Positions 40,852 through 50,122 of a stretch of DNA of 64,000 bases are shown here, piece after piece. Made by a program: the position numbers and the translations under genes. Where the stretch lies: contig JAGZWV010000002.1 in assembly GCA_018378775.1 (NCBI GenBank), forward strand, positions 1-64,000. Reading direction: 5' to 3'. This stretch comes from Collinsella sp. (GTDB taxonomy: Bacteria > Actinomycetota > Coriobacteriia > Coriobacteriales > Coriobacteriaceae). Below the pieces are notes generated by a model, which was given only the letters and a program-made list of their open reading frames with translations, ran no database searches and was not told the DNA's origin. The first letter of the stretch is position 1; every line of letters starts with the position of its first letter.

Positions 40852-42705
40852 TTACATCTGCTCGGGCGCGGAAACGCCAACGAGGGTGAGCACCAGGGCG
40901 AGCGTCACGCGAACGGCGTCGCAAGCGGCCAGACGGGCGCGCGAAAGCTCGGGGTCGACGGGACGGCCCTCGCTCGGCAGAACCTGGCAGGCAGCGTAGA
41001 AGCTGTGGAAGTCGCCGGCGAGTTCCTCAGCAAAGTGCGTCAGACGGAACGGGGCGCGGTCGCGAGCGCAGCTGGCAATCAGGTCGGTGAGCTCGTTGAG
41101 CTTACGCGAAAGGGCGAGCTCGGTCGGGTCGGTCAGCAGCGAGTAATCGACGTTCTCACCGATGGCCTTGGCGGCAACGGCCTTCATGCCCATCTCGTCA
41201 GCCTGCTCGGGCGTAACGTCGGCGGCACGGCGCAGGATGGAGCACACGCGGGCGTGAGCGTACTGCACGTAATAGACCGGGTTGGAGTTGTCGCGCTTCT
41301 TGACGGCCTCGATATCGAAGTCGACCATCTGGTTGGAGCTTTTGGAGATGAGCGTGTAGCGAGCGGCGTCGGAACCGACCTCGTCGACGAGCTCCTGCAG
41401 GGTCACCATGGTGCCCTTACGCTTGGACATACGGACGGGCTTGCCGTTGCGCAGCAGGTTGACGAGCTGGCCCAGCAGAACCTCAAACTTGCCGGGATAG
41501 CCAAGAGCGTCGCAGACGCAGCGGACGCGCTCGATGTAGCCGTGGTGGTCGGCACCCCAGATGTCGATGACGTGGTCGACGCGCTGGAACTTATCCCAGT
41601 GATAGGCAACGTCGGAGGCGAAGTAGGTGTACTCGCCGTCGGACTTGATCAGGACGCGGTCCTTGTCATCGCCCAGGTCGGTGGAGCGGAACCACAGGGC
41701 GCCGTCCTTGGTGTAGAGGTAGCCCATCTTGTCGAGCTTCTCAAAAGCGCGGTCGACGGCAGAGGTGCCGGCGGTCTCGCCCTCGGTGTCCTTCACGTAC
41801 AGCGAACGCTCGGAGTACCAACGATCGAAGTCGCAATTGACGGCGTGGCAGAGGTCGCGCATGTTGTCGACCATCTTCACATAGCCGCGCTCGCGGAAGC
41901 TCTCCATGCGCTCCTGAGGATCGGCCTCGACCCACTTATCGCCGTCGGTGCGCCAGAACTCGGCGGCCTCGTCGATAATGTAGTCGCCGCCGTAGGAGTC
42001 CTTGCCCAGGGTCTCGGCAAAGTTGTCCTGATACGGATGGGTCTCGGGATGCTCGTCGTTCTCGTCGGCAACAAAGGCGTCGCGGTCGGCGATCAGCAGC
42101 TTGTGAGCCTCGTCGATATCCACGCCCTGCTTGGCGATGATGTCGGCAAGCTGCATATAGCGCGTGCTGATGGAGTTGCCGAAGGTGTTCATCTGAGAGC
42201 CGTGGTCGTTGATGTAGAACTCACGCTGGATGTCGTAACCGGCGTGATCCATAACGCGGCAGAGCGAGTCGCCCAGCGCGGCCCAGCGGCCGTGGCCGAT
42301 GTGCATGGGGCCGACGGGGTTGGCGGAAACGAACTCGACCTGGGTCTTCAGGCCACCACCGACGTTGGACTTAGCGAAGTCCATACCCTTCTCGCGAGCC
42401 TCGCCAAAGATGGCATTCTTGACGGCAACGGAGAGGTAGAAGTTGATGAAGCCGGGGCCTGCGATCTCGACCTTCTCGATCGCGGGGTCCTCGGGCATAT
42501 GGGCAACGATGGCCTCGGCGATCTTGCGCGGGGCGCAGTGGGCCAGCTTGGCGGACTTCAGGGCCATGGTAGAGGTCCACTCGCCATGAGAAGTGTCAGC
42601 CGGTCGCTCGATAGCGCAATCGTCAAGTTCAAATGCGGAAAGGTCGCCGGCCTCCTGGGCCGCAGCAAGCGCAGCGCGTACCAGCTCTTCAATCTTCTCG
42701 GGCAT
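40852..42705 (-). CDS. argS: Arginyl-tRNA synthetase
   Basis: A 617-residue class I tRNA synthetase that charges tRNA-Arg. The HIGH motif is in NPVGPMHIGHGRWAALGDSL. KPVRMSKRKGTMVTLQELVD holds the KMSK-like motif, and LSRKLNELTDLIASCA begins the DALR anticodon-binding domain. The N-terminal Arg-specific domain is present (ELVRAALAAAQEAGDLSAFE). The ATG at 42705 has a perfect AAGGAGG seven bases before it; the longer open frame beyond it is not used. It ends in its own terminator. Confidence 0.96.
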   Translation of the reverse strand: MPEKIEELVRAALAAAQEAGDLSAFELDDCAIERPADTSHGEWTSTMALKSAKLAHCAPRKIAEAIVAHMPEDPAIEKVEIAGPGFINFYLSVAVKNAIFGEAREKGMDFAKSNVGGGLKTQVEFVSANPVGPMHIGHGRWAALGDSLCRVMDHAGYDIQREFYINDHGSQMNTFGNSISTRYMQLADIIAKQGVDIDEAHKLLIADRDAFVADENDEHPETHPYQDNFAETLGKDSYGGDYIIDEAAEFWRTDGDKWVEADPQERMESFRERGYVKMVDNMRDLCHAVNCDFDRWYSERSLYVKDTEGETAGTSAVDRAFEKLDKMGYLYTKDGALWFRSTDLGDDKDRVLIKSDGEYTYFASDVAYHWDKFQRVDHVIDIWGADHHGYIERVRCVCDALGYPGKFEVLLGQLVNLLRNGKPVRMSKRKGTMVTLQELVDEVGSDAARYTLISKSSNQMVDFDIEAVKKRDNSNPVYYVQYAHARVCSILRRAADVTPEQADEMGMKAVAAKAIGENVDYSLLTDPTELALSRKLNELTDLIASCARDRAPFRLTHFAEELAGDFHSFYAACQVLPSEGRPVDPELSRARLAACDAVRVTLALVLTLVGVSAPEQM

Positions 42706-43047
42706 AGATCCTCCTTGTGTTAAAGCCCCCGAGCTCTTGGTCACTCGCAGGGCAAAAGCCAGAGTTTGTAGCACTCTATCACAAGCGACGGGCACTGTCG
42801 CAGGGTAAAGCCAATCGATATTGCATATGCACAAAATTGACTACAGCTTGTATGGAGTCACTCAAAGATGCCAGTCTGCCTGCAAATTATGCACGCGTTG
42901 AAAATGCATAAAGGTGTGAATGAGTTGCGCCTGTTATCGAATACTCTTACCTATCAGAGTTGTGTGCTTTTCCTGCATAAAGTAAGGGTTTGCGCACGTC
43001 AGCGTGTTATTCTAAACATACGTAAATTCGTATAAGTTGGAGGTAGC
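42706..43047. promoter_or_regulatory. Divergent promoter region argS / CarD-type gene
   Basis: The 342-base gap between divergent genes must hold both promoters. AT-rich segments occur at about 42815-42845 and 42945-43035. The nonamer TGCATAAAG is present twice (about 42905 and 42974). No hexamer pair with good spacing was found, and no T-box elements were recognised upstream of argS. Confidence 0.35.
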
Positions 43048-43533
43048 ATGTTCTCAATCGGTCAACACGTCATTCATCCGGGTCAGGGAGTCTGCACCGT
43101 CGTCGGCTTTAGGGACGACACACCGCAGCCCATGCTACTGCTCGAGACCAAGCAGGGACATGCGCAGACGATCCTCATGTACCCCGTGGCGCAGGCCGAC
43201 CGTTTGCACGCCGCCATCTCGCAGCAAGATGCCGAGCACCTGCTGAGCCACTATGACGAGCTGGAGTGCGACACCTTTACCGAGCGCAACAGCTCGCTTG
43301 AGGAGACGCACTTTAAGCAGCAGCTCAAGCTGGGCGCACCCGAGACGGTCCGCGTGGCAAAGACCATGATGCACCGCATTCGCCAGGCCGAGGAAGCTGA
43401 TAAAAAACCCAGCTCCTACTACATGCGCGTACTCAAGGAGGCCAAACGCCGCTCCATCGAGGAGTTCGCCGTGGCCTTGGGCGTCACCGAGGAGGCCGCC
43501 GAAGCCCGCCTAGCCCAAGCCGCCCTCAACTAA
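43048..43533 (+). CDS. CarD/CdnL-family transcription regulator
   Basis: A 161-residue protein. The N-terminal Tudor-like RNA-polymerase-interacting domain is seen in FSIGQHVIHPGQGVCTVVGF, with ILMYPVAQADRL as its last strands. The C-terminal helical domain contains SSYYMRVLKEAKRRSIEEFA. CarD proteins bind the RNA polymerase beta subunit and stabilise open complexes at rRNA and other promoters. The W of the usual DNA-contacting motif is not obvious, so it may belong to a divergent subgroup. TTGGAGGTAGC precedes the ATG. A family A hairpin directly downstream probably terminates it. Confidence 0.82.
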   Translation: MFSIGQHVIHPGQGVCTVVGFRDDTPQPMLLLETKQGHAQTILMYPVAQADRLHAAISQQDAEHLLSHYDELECDTFTERNSSLEETHFKQQLKLGAPETVRVAKTMMHRIRQAEEADKKPSSYYMRVLKEAKRRSIEEFAVALGVTEEAAEARLAQAALN

Positions 43534-43545
43534 CCCATCCGCGCC

Positions 43546-43590
43546 AAAAACCACCACAAAGGGAACAGGCACCTTTGTGGTGGTTTTCTT
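43546..43590. repeat. Family A palindrome, copy 1
   Basis: AAAACCACCACAAAGG (43547-43562) pairs with CCTTTGTGGTGGTTTT (43572-43587) over a nine-base loop, followed by CTT. It lies 13 bases after the CarD-type gene and probably ends its transcript. Confidence 0.92.
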
Positions 43591-43641
43591 GTTCTAGTAG
43601 TATTCATTCTTATCGATACCCACGAGCACAAGGAGTCTCTT

Positions 43642-44241
43642 ATGGCAGAGCCGCTTACCGCCGGAATCACCCGCGACCGCGCGTTCGAACTGCTCAATGA
43701 GCACAACAAGGACCCGTTCCATATCACCCATGGCGAGACGGTCGAGGGCACTATGCGCTACTTTGCGCGCGAGTTCGACCCCGAGAACGAGGAGTTTTGG
43801 GGCATCGTCGGTCTGCTGCACGACCTAGATTGGGAGGAGCATGAGGACGACCCCATGAACCACACCATCTATGCTGCCAAGATTCTTAAGGATGAAGGTG
43901 CGTCTCCCGAGCTCATTCGCGCCATCCAGACGCACACGTCGGACTTCAATACCTCGCTGCCCAAGCCCGAGCTGCAGATGGAAAAGATCCTGTTTGCCTG
44001 CGATGAGCTCACCGGCCTGATCGGCGCTGCAGTCATCATGCGCCCGAGCAAGAGCGTTATGGACTTTACGACCAAGTCGCTCAAGAAGAAGTTCAAGGAC
44101 AAGCGCTTTGCCGCCGGCTGCTCGCGCGACGTGATTTCGCAGGGCGCCGAGATGCTGGGTTGGGAGCTCCCCGAGCTCTTCGACCGCACCATCGCAGCCA
44201 TGCAGTCCTTCGCCCCCGGCCACGATACCTTCCAGGCCTAA
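43642..44241 (+). CDS. HD-domain phosphohydrolase-like protein
   Basis: A 199-residue HD-superfamily protein. The metal motif is VGLLHDLDWEEHEDDPMNHT and the second histidine is in IQTHTSDF. CDELTGLIGAAVIMRPSK follows, typical of small stand-alone HD hydrolases of unknown substrate. Members hydrolyse phosphate esters of nucleotides or related molecules. AAGGAG precedes the ATG. It is flanked on both sides by family A palindromes, the second of which separates it from proA on the other strand. Confidence 0.8.
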   Translation: MAEPLTAGITRDRAFELLNEHNKDPFHITHGETVEGTMRYFAREFDPENEEFWGIVGLLHDLDWEEHEDDPMNHTIYAAKILKDEGASPELIRAIQTHTSDFNTSLPKPELQMEKILFACDELTGLIGAAVIMRPSKSVMDFTTKSLKKKFKDKRFAAGCSRDVISQGAEMLGWELPELFDRTIAAMQSFAPGHDTFQA

Positions 44242-44256
44242 CCGCCCGCGCCACTT

Positions 44257-44299
44257 AAAACCACCACAAAGGGGAAAGGCACCTTTGTGGTGGTTTTTG
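44257..44299. repeat. Family A palindrome, copy 2
   Basis: Arms AAAACCACCACAAAGG (44257-44272) and CCTTTGTGGTGGTTTT (44282-44297). It lies between converging genes and has A- and T-runs on the outer sides, so it can terminate both. Confidence 0.92.
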
Positions 44300-44311
44300 T
44301 TTGCGCGGACG

Positions 44312-45598
44312 CTAGGGGCGGACCTGGCCGGTGCCTCGGAGCTTGTATTTGTAGGTGGTGAGGGCCTCGGCGGCAAAGGGGCCACGGGCGTGGAGTTTTT
44401 GGGTCGAGATGCCGATCTCGGCGCCCAGGCCAAACTCGCCGCCGTCAGTGAAGCGAGTGCTGGCGTTGGAGTACACGGCCGAGGCATCGACCGCATCCAG
44501 GAAGCGCTCGCAAGCATCCGTATCCTCGGCAACGATGGCCTCGGAGTGCATCGTGCCGTAGCGGTTGATGTGTGCGATGGCCTCGTCCTCGTTTGCCACG
44601 ACCTTCACGCTCATCTCGAGCGCCAGGTACTCGCGACCCCAGTCCTCCTCAGTCGCGGCGACGTAGTTGTCGCCCTCGGCAAGCCCGGCGTCGGCGCATG
44701 CGGCGCACGTGGCCTCGTCGCCGTGAATGAGCACGCCGTGGTCGTGCAATACAGCAACGACCGCAGGCAAAAACGCATCGGCCACAGCACGGTCGACCAG
44801 CAGCGACTCGGCGGCATTGCACACGCCTACGCGCTGGGTCTTGGCATTAACGATAATGTTGAGCGCCTTATCAAAGTCGGCGGATTCATGCACGTAGATG
44901 TGGCAGTTGCCCGTGCCCGTCTCGATCACCGGCACAAGCGACTCGCGCACGCAGCGCTGGATCAGGCCTGCACCTCCGCGCGGAATGAGTACGTCGACAA
45001 TACCGCGGAGCTTCATGAGCTCGCCGGTGGCCTCGCGGTCGGTGGACTCGATCATCGACACGGCCTCGCGCGGGAAGCCCTTGGCCTCGAGCGCATCGGC
45101 CAGCAGCTCGGCGATCATGGCACACGAGTGATAGGCCAGCGAGCCGCCGCGTAGAATGCAGGCGTTGCCGGTACGGATGCAGATGCCTGCGGCGTCGGCC
45201 GTCACGTTGGGGCGCGCCTCGTAGACCATGGCGACCAGGCCCAACGGCACGCTCACGCGGGTCAGGTCCACACCGCTCGCAAGCACGCGGTGGTCGAGCA
45301 CGCGGCCGACGGGATCGGGCAGCTCGGCGAGCTTCTCCAAACCGGCGGCCATGCCCTCGACGCGCTCAGGCGTCAGCAGCAGACGGTCGAGCAGACCGGC
45401 TGAAGTGCCCGCATCGCACGCGGCGGACATATCGAGCTCGTTAGCGGCGACGATGGAGTCGACACCGTTGCGCAGTGCTGCGGCCATGGCGCGCACGGCC
45501 TCCTGACGCTGCTCATCGCTCGCCGTGGCAAGCGAGGCCGACGCTGCCTTGGCGGCAACGGCAAGATCGTGGACATACGTGGCTATATCGACCGACAT
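44312..45598 (-). CDS. proA: Gamma-glutamyl phosphate reductase
   Basis: A 428-residue ProA, the NADPH-dependent second enzyme of proline biosynthesis. LVAMVYEARPNVTADAAGIC is the cofactor-binding region, NAKTQRVGVCNAAESLLVDR contains the catalytic cysteine, and GEFGLGAEIGISTQKLHARG is the conserved C-terminal signature. The length is normal and AAAGGG precedes the ATG. proB is on the same strand 1.7 kb upstream, separated by a prolyl-aminopeptidase-like gene on the other strand, so the two are not in one operon. Confidence 0.96.
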   Translation of the reverse strand: MSVDIATYVHDLAVAAKAASASLATASDEQRQEAVRAMAAALRNGVDSIVAANELDMSAACDAGTSAGLLDRLLLTPERVEGMAAGLEKLAELPDPVGRVLDHRVLASGVDLTRVSVPLGLVAMVYEARPNVTADAAGICIRTGNACILRGGSLAYHSCAMIAELLADALEAKGFPREAVSMIESTDREATGELMKLRGIVDVLIPRGGAGLIQRCVRESLVPVIETGTGNCHIYVHESADFDKALNIIVNAKTQRVGVCNAAESLLVDRAVADAFLPAVVAVLHDHGVLIHGDEATCAACADAGLAEGDNYVAATEEDWGREYLALEMSVKVVANEDEAIAHINRYGTMHSEAIVAEDTDACERFLDAVDASAVYSNASTRFTDGGEFGLGAEIGISTQKLHARGPFAAEALTTYKYKLRGTGQVRP

Positions 45599-45710
45599 GG
45601 GCGGCCCTTTCTCCTAGAAGTTTGCAACCATGGTAGCCGATTTGCGCATGGCCTCGCCCGCGGCGGTAGAATTGGTCAACCCGAAACACCGCAACGAACG
45701 GAAGACTCAC

Positions 45711-47129
45711 ATGGCCCTCATCACTTCGTACCACGTCCCCAGCCTTTACGTCGAGGACCACAGCATCGACGTCCCCCTTGACTGGCGCGGCCTGGAGCCG
45801 ATGCTCCTGGCCGTCGGCAGTACCATGCGCCGCGGCGCTATGCCGGCACCCATCGCCGGCGCGCCCGAGAGCATCAAGCTCTTCTACCGCGTGGTTTGCG
45901 CGCCCGACCGCATCAACGACGATCTGCCGCTGCTCCTGTTTTTGCAGGGCGGCCCCGGCGGCGAGAGCCCACGTCCGCTATCGCCCACAAGCGACGGCTG
46001 GATCGAGGAGGCCGTCAAGCACTTCCGCGTGGTCCTTCCCGACCAGCGCGGCACCGGACGCAGTAGCTGCGTGGACGGACGCACGATCAAGGCACTGGGT
46101 GAGCGCGCGACGGCGGCCGGCTCCGATGCCGCACGCTCGCAGGCGGATTTCCTCAAGCGCCACCTCGCCAGCTCCATCGTGCGCGATTTTGAGTACCTGC
46201 GCCTGGTGGGCTTTGGCGGCAAGCCCTGGGTCACACTCGGGCAGAGCTACGGCGGCTTTTTGACGTTGAGCTATCTGTCGCTCTTCCCCGAGGGCATAGC
46301 GGCAAGCTTTACCTGCGGCGGCATCCCCCACGTGCCGGCGAGCGCAAGCGAGGTCTACGCGCACACCTTCCCGCGCATGGCCGCCAAGACGCAGCAGTAT
46401 TACGACCGCTACCCCGCTGACGTCGACCGCGTGGCAGCCCTGGCCGATGCGCTCGAGGCCCAGAAGCCCGTGCTGCCCGACGGCTCGCCGATGACGGTCG
46501 AGCGCCTACAGCTCATGGGCAGCGACTTTGGCATGAAGCCGAGCTTTGAGCGCATGCATTGGATTATCGATCACGCGTTTGTTACTGGCGACGGTACGCT
46601 TAGCTGCGGCCCCTCGGTATCCGACAGCTTTTTGATGCGCGCCTTCGAGCGCACCAACACGCGTACAAACCCGCTGTACTGGACGCTGCAGGAGTTTATC
46701 TACGCCGACGGCGACACCATGCCCATTCGCTGGGCCGCAGCAGAGGAGAAGGCCCATCGTGCCGAGTTCGACACACTCGCGCGCCCGCTCATGTTTACCG
46801 GCGAGGCCATGTTCCCGTGGATGTTCGAGCAGATGCCCGAGCTCAAGCCCTTCAAGCCCGCCATGGACCTGCTGATGGAAGACACCAGCTGGGACAAGAT
46901 CTACGACCCGCAGCGACTGGCGTGCAACGAGGTGCCCCTGCAGGCCGCGGTGTATTTCGACGACATGTACGTGGATTCGGGCCTGCAGCTTGATACGCTC
47001 AGCCGCGTGGGCAACTCGCATGCCTGGGTGACTAACGAGTTCGAGCACGATGGCCTGCACGGCAGCGTGGTGTTCAAGCACCTCTTCAACGAAGCCCTCA
47101 ACCGAGGAGACCTGCGCCAGATCTTCTAA
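45711..47129 (+). CDS. Prolyl aminopeptidase-like alpha/beta hydrolase (S33)
   Basis: A 472-residue alpha/beta hydrolase of peptidase family S33. LLLFLQGGPGGESPRP is the oxyanion-hole motif, VVLPDQRGTGRSS follows, and GQSYGGFLTLSYLSLFPEG holds the nucleophile serine in G-X-S-X-G. SHAWVTNEFEHDGLHG carries the catalytic histidine. Its length matches the long proline-iminopeptidase group, which releases N-terminal proline from peptides. The ATG at 45711 has GGAAGA upstream. It is divergent from proA and converges towards proB, so it sits between two proline-biosynthesis genes. Confidence 0.85.
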   Translation: MALITSYHVPSLYVEDHSIDVPLDWRGLEPMLLAVGSTMRRGAMPAPIAGAPESIKLFYRVVCAPDRINDDLPLLLFLQGGPGGESPRPLSPTSDGWIEEAVKHFRVVLPDQRGTGRSSCVDGRTIKALGERATAAGSDAARSQADFLKRHLASSIVRDFEYLRLVGFGGKPWVTLGQSYGGFLTLSYLSLFPEGIAASFTCGGIPHVPASASEVYAHTFPRMAAKTQQYYDRYPADVDRVAALADALEAQKPVLPDGSPMTVERLQLMGSDFGMKPSFERMHWIIDHAFVTGDGTLSCGPSVSDSFLMRAFERTNTRTNPLYWTLQEFIYADGDTMPIRWAAAEEKAHRAEFDTLARPLMFTGEAMFPWMFEQMPELKPFKPAMDLLMEDTSWDKIYDPQRLACNEVPLQAAVYFDDMYVDSGLQLDTLSRVGNSHAWVTNEFEHDGLHGSVVFKHLFNEALNRGDLRQIF

Positions 47130-47148
47130 CAAAAGAGACTCACCACCT

Positions 47149-47179
47149 GCCGGCACATAAGGAACGTCCCCAAGTGCCG
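47149..47179. repeat. Intergenic hairpin family B, copy 1
   Basis: CCGGCACATAAGGAACGTCC then CCAAGTGCCG. The CGGCAC and GTGCCG ends pair. The same 30 bases, with one change, recur in 59971-60027. Confidence 0.8.
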
Positions 47180-47215
47180 AGAACAGCAACATTGCAGGAA
47201 GAGGACGGAAAGCGA

Positions 47216-47313
47216 AAACGCCCCTAAGCGAGCAAGGTGACGTGAAAGAGGAGGGCATTGACCTTTTGGTCATGCCCGACGATTGAACGTCAGATTGCCG
47301 CTTAGGGGCGTTT
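47216..47313. repeat. 98-nt near-perfect hairpin downstream of proB
   Basis: Outer arms AAACGCCCCTAAGCG (47216-47230) and CGCTTAGGGGCGTTT (47299-47313) are perfectly complementary. They continue inward with AGCAAGGTGACGT / ACGTCAGATTGC (two mismatches), then a small internal loop, then GGGCATTGACC / GGTCATGCCC around a TTTT tip. It begins 15 bases beyond the proB stop. Confidence 0.88.
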
Positions 47314-47327
47314 GCAGCGTCAATTGG

Positions 47328-48455
47328 TTAAGCGAAGACGATTAGGTTATCCCTGTGTATCGCCGGCTTCTCGGCCAGGTCTGCCAGCAGGCGGTTGCTG
47401 GCAATCTGGTCTTGGCGGCGACCGGCAGCAAGTTCCAGCACGTCCGAATCGGCTTCGGCGATACCGCGGGCGACAACCATGCCGCTCGGGTCGCACACGT
47501 CGAGCACATCGCCCTCGGCAAACTGGCCATCGACCTCGCGAATACCCACCGCAAGCAGGGAAGAGCCACGGCTGACCAGCGCCTTCGCAGCACCGTCATC
47601 AACCGTCACCGAGCCGTGGGCCTTGTCGCCCAGCGCGATCCACAGTTTGCGGGGTGCGATGTCCAGGCGCTCCGCCGGCGGATCGAACAGGGTTCCCACG
47701 CTCTCGCCGCGGGCGAGACGCACGAGGGCATCGGGCTCCTCGCCCGAGCAAATCACGCTCTGAATGCCCGCCGTCATCAGGATGCGGCTCGCGCGAATCT
47801 TGGTGATCATGCCGCCCGTACCCACCGAGGTCGAAGAATCACCCGCCGAGGCGATGATCTTGGCATCGATCTTATGCACGACCGGGACAAACTCGGCCGT
47901 CGGATCCTCGTGCGGATTGGCGGTGTAGAGGCCGTCGATGTCGGACAGCGTCACGCACAGGTCGGCGGAAACCAGGCAGCTCACGAGCGCCGCCAGCGTG
48001 TCGTTGTCGCCAAACTTGATCTCGTCGACGGTAACGGTGTCGTTCTCGTTGACGACCGGCACCACGCCCAGCTCCACCAGACGCAGTAGGGCGTCGCGCG
48101 CGTGCAGGTAGGACGTGCGACGCGCCGTGTCGTGACGCGTGAGCAGCACGAGCGAGGTGAGCAGGTCGCGCGCATGGAACTCCTCGTCGTAGGCCGACGA
48201 GATGATGCACTGACCAGCCGAGGCGCAGGCCTGCAGGCTCGGAAGGTCGCCGACCGGCTTGCGGTCGAAGCCCAACACGGGATAGCCACAGGCGATAGCG
48301 CCCGAGCTCACCACGACCAGACGCCAGCCGAGCTTGCGCAGCGCTGCGGCTTGATCGGCAAGTCCGCCGATAAAGGCGCGGTTGACCTTGCCATCGGCGC
48401 CCACCACCGTGGACGAACCGATCTTTACCACCATCGTTTTATAAGAAGTCGTCAT
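47328..48455 (-). CDS. proB: Glutamate 5-kinase
   Basis: A 375-residue ProB, first enzyme of proline synthesis, phosphorylating glutamate with ATP. The amino-acid-kinase domain has MVVKIGSSTVVGADGKVN and VNENDTVTVDEIKFGDNDTL; GTGGMITKIRASRILMTAG is the nucleotide-site signature. The C-terminal PUA domain begins at about residue 275 (GAAKALVSRGSSLLAVGIRE), as in the feedback-regulated bacterial enzymes. It is about 80 bases from the nicotinate phosphoribosyltransferase gene on the same strand and may share its transcript. The hairpin at 47216-47313 lies just downstream. Confidence 0.96.
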   Translation of the reverse strand: MTTSYKTMVVKIGSSTVVGADGKVNRAFIGGLADQAAALRKLGWRLVVVSSGAIACGYPVLGFDRKPVGDLPSLQACASAGQCIISSAYDEEFHARDLLTSLVLLTRHDTARRTSYLHARDALLRLVELGVVPVVNENDTVTVDEIKFGDNDTLAALVSCLVSADLCVTLSDIDGLYTANPHEDPTAEFVPVVHKIDAKIIASAGDSSTSVGTGGMITKIRASRILMTAGIQSVICSGEEPDALVRLARGESVGTLFDPPAERLDIAPRKLWIALGDKAHGSVTVDDGAAKALVSRGSSLLAVGIREVDGQFAEGDVLDVCDPSGMVVARGIAEADSDVLELAAGRRQDQIASNRLLADLAEKPAIHRDNLIVFA

Positions 48456-48534
48456 ACGTCAAACCAATCAACTGTTCAGCGAACGGCCGAGCTGGCAGCC
48501 AAGGGAGCGTGACTCGCCCCTACCGTCCAAGGAA

Positions 48535-50040
48535 TCATTTTGCCCAGGGAAAAGCCGAGGCCGCGGCCATGTTCTTGCGCACGAGCTCGTCGCGCACCTG
48601 AGCCAGGCCCTGCTCCATGCCCACCACATAGGTCTGCGGGTACAGGAAGCGCTTGAAAGCTGCGTCCAGATGATCGAGCGCCCAAACACAGCGCTCGCGC
48701 GCGTCCTGGATGCTCTCACGCGGAGCCACTGCGCTGCCATCGCGCACGATCGGCACCAGCAGCTCGCGATACTCAAGCTCCGACACGTCGGTCACCAGGG
48801 CGGCATCATTCACGGCCACGAGGGTATTGCCGCGCGCGGCGCCCTCCCCCACCAGATGGTCCTCGTCGTAGATCATGTCGCAGACCGGGCCGCCAAAGCC
48901 GTCGTAATAACGGCGCACGCGCTGCACGCCCGGGATCGTGCGCTTGTAGGGCTGCTCGGAGAGCTTGACCACCGGCGTCCACGGGTCGGCCTCGCTCGCA
49001 CGGCGGGCGGAAAGCTTGTACACGCCGCCCAGCGCCGGCTGGTCGTAGCAGGTCGCGAGCTTGGTGCCCACGCCAAAGCTATCGATGGGCGCGCCCTGGT
49101 CGAGCAGCGACTGAATCGTGTACTCATCCAGATCGTTAGAAACCGAGATCCCCACATAGGGCAGGCCCTCGGCATCGAAACGACCGCGGACATACTTGGA
49201 GAGCTTGGCGAGGTCGCCCGAGTCAATGCGAATAGCCGACAGGCGCTCGCCCGCCGCCTCCATCTCCTTGGCAACCGTAATGGCATGCTCGCAGCCCTCG
49301 CGCACATCGTAGGTGTCGATGAGCAGCGTGCAGTTCTTGGGGCTCGACTTGGCAAAGGCGCGGAAGGCCTCGAGCTCGGAATCGAAGCTCATCACCCAGC
49401 TGTGCGCATGCGTGCCAAAGACGGGAATACCGTAGCGGCGGCCGGCGAGCACATTGGACGTAGAGGAGCAGCCGGCGACGTAGCTCGCGCGCGCGACGGC
49501 CAGGCCGCCATCGGGACCCTGGGCTCGGCGCAGGCCAAACTCGGCCACGGGACGACCGTCCGCCGCCAGCACCACTCGCGCCGTCTTGGTGGCGACAAGT
49601 GTCTGGAACCCGACGATGTTGAGCAGCGCCGTCTCGAGCAGCTGGCACTCCAGCGCCGGACCGGTAACACGCACCATGGGCTCGCGCGGAAAAACAAGCT
49701 CGCCCTCGGGCACGGCATCAATGTTCACGTGTGCGCGGAAGTTGCGCAGGTAGTCGAGGAATGCGGACTTGAACATCGCGCCGCCGGCCGGGGCCTGGAG
49801 CGAGGCGAGGTAGTCGATATCCTCGGGCGTAAAGCGCAGATTCTCGACTAGCTCGGGCAGCTCGGCGGTGCCGCACATGACGGCATAGGCGCTGCCAAAG
49901 GGATGGTCGCGGTAAAACGCGGTAAAACAACCCTGCTCATTGGCCTTGCCGCTCTCCCACAGGCCCTGGGCCATAGTGAGTTCGTACAGATCGGTGAGCA
50001 TTGCGATGTCGGTGGGATGAGAGATATCGGTCAAAGCCAT
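48535..50040 (-). CDS. pncB: Nicotinate phosphoribosyltransferase
   Basis: A 501-residue enzyme of the Preiss-Handler NAD salvage pathway, forming nicotinate mononucleotide from nicotinate and PRPP. MLTDLYELTMAQGLWESGKA opens the protein, EFGLRRAQGPDGGL and CSSTSNVLAGRRYGIPVFGT are family motifs, and RIDSGDLAKLSKYVR is the PRPP site. SVSNDLDEYTIQSLLDQGAP follows. The ATG at 50040 is preceded by GAAAGG; a longer open frame upstream lacks homology. It lies upstream of proB on the same strand. Confidence 0.95.
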   Translation of the reverse strand: MALTDISHPTDIAMLTDLYELTMAQGLWESGKANEQGCFTAFYRDHPFGSAYAVMCGTAELPELVENLRFTPEDIDYLASLQAPAGGAMFKSAFLDYLRNFRAHVNIDAVPEGELVFPREPMVRVTGPALECQLLETALLNIVGFQTLVATKTARVVLAADGRPVAEFGLRRAQGPDGGLAVARASYVAGCSSTSNVLAGRRYGIPVFGTHAHSWVMSFDSELEAFRAFAKSSPKNCTLLIDTYDVREGCEHAITVAKEMEAAGERLSAIRIDSGDLAKLSKYVRGRFDAEGLPYVGISVSNDLDEYTIQSLLDQGAPIDSFGVGTKLATCYDQPALGGVYKLSARRASEADPWTPVVKLSEQPYKRTIPGVQRVRRYYDGFGGPVCDMIYDEDHLVGEGAARGNTLVAVNDAALVTDVSELEYRELLVPIVRDGSAVAPRESIQDARERCVWALDHLDAAFKRFLYPQTYVVGMEQGLAQVRDELVRKNMAAASAFPWAK

Positions 50041-50122
50041 GGGGCGACCTTTCGGATGCGTTGTGCAGAAGTTGAGGGTTGGACGAGGAGGACGTGCGGG
50101 CATGGAGCCCGGCGCGAACAGG

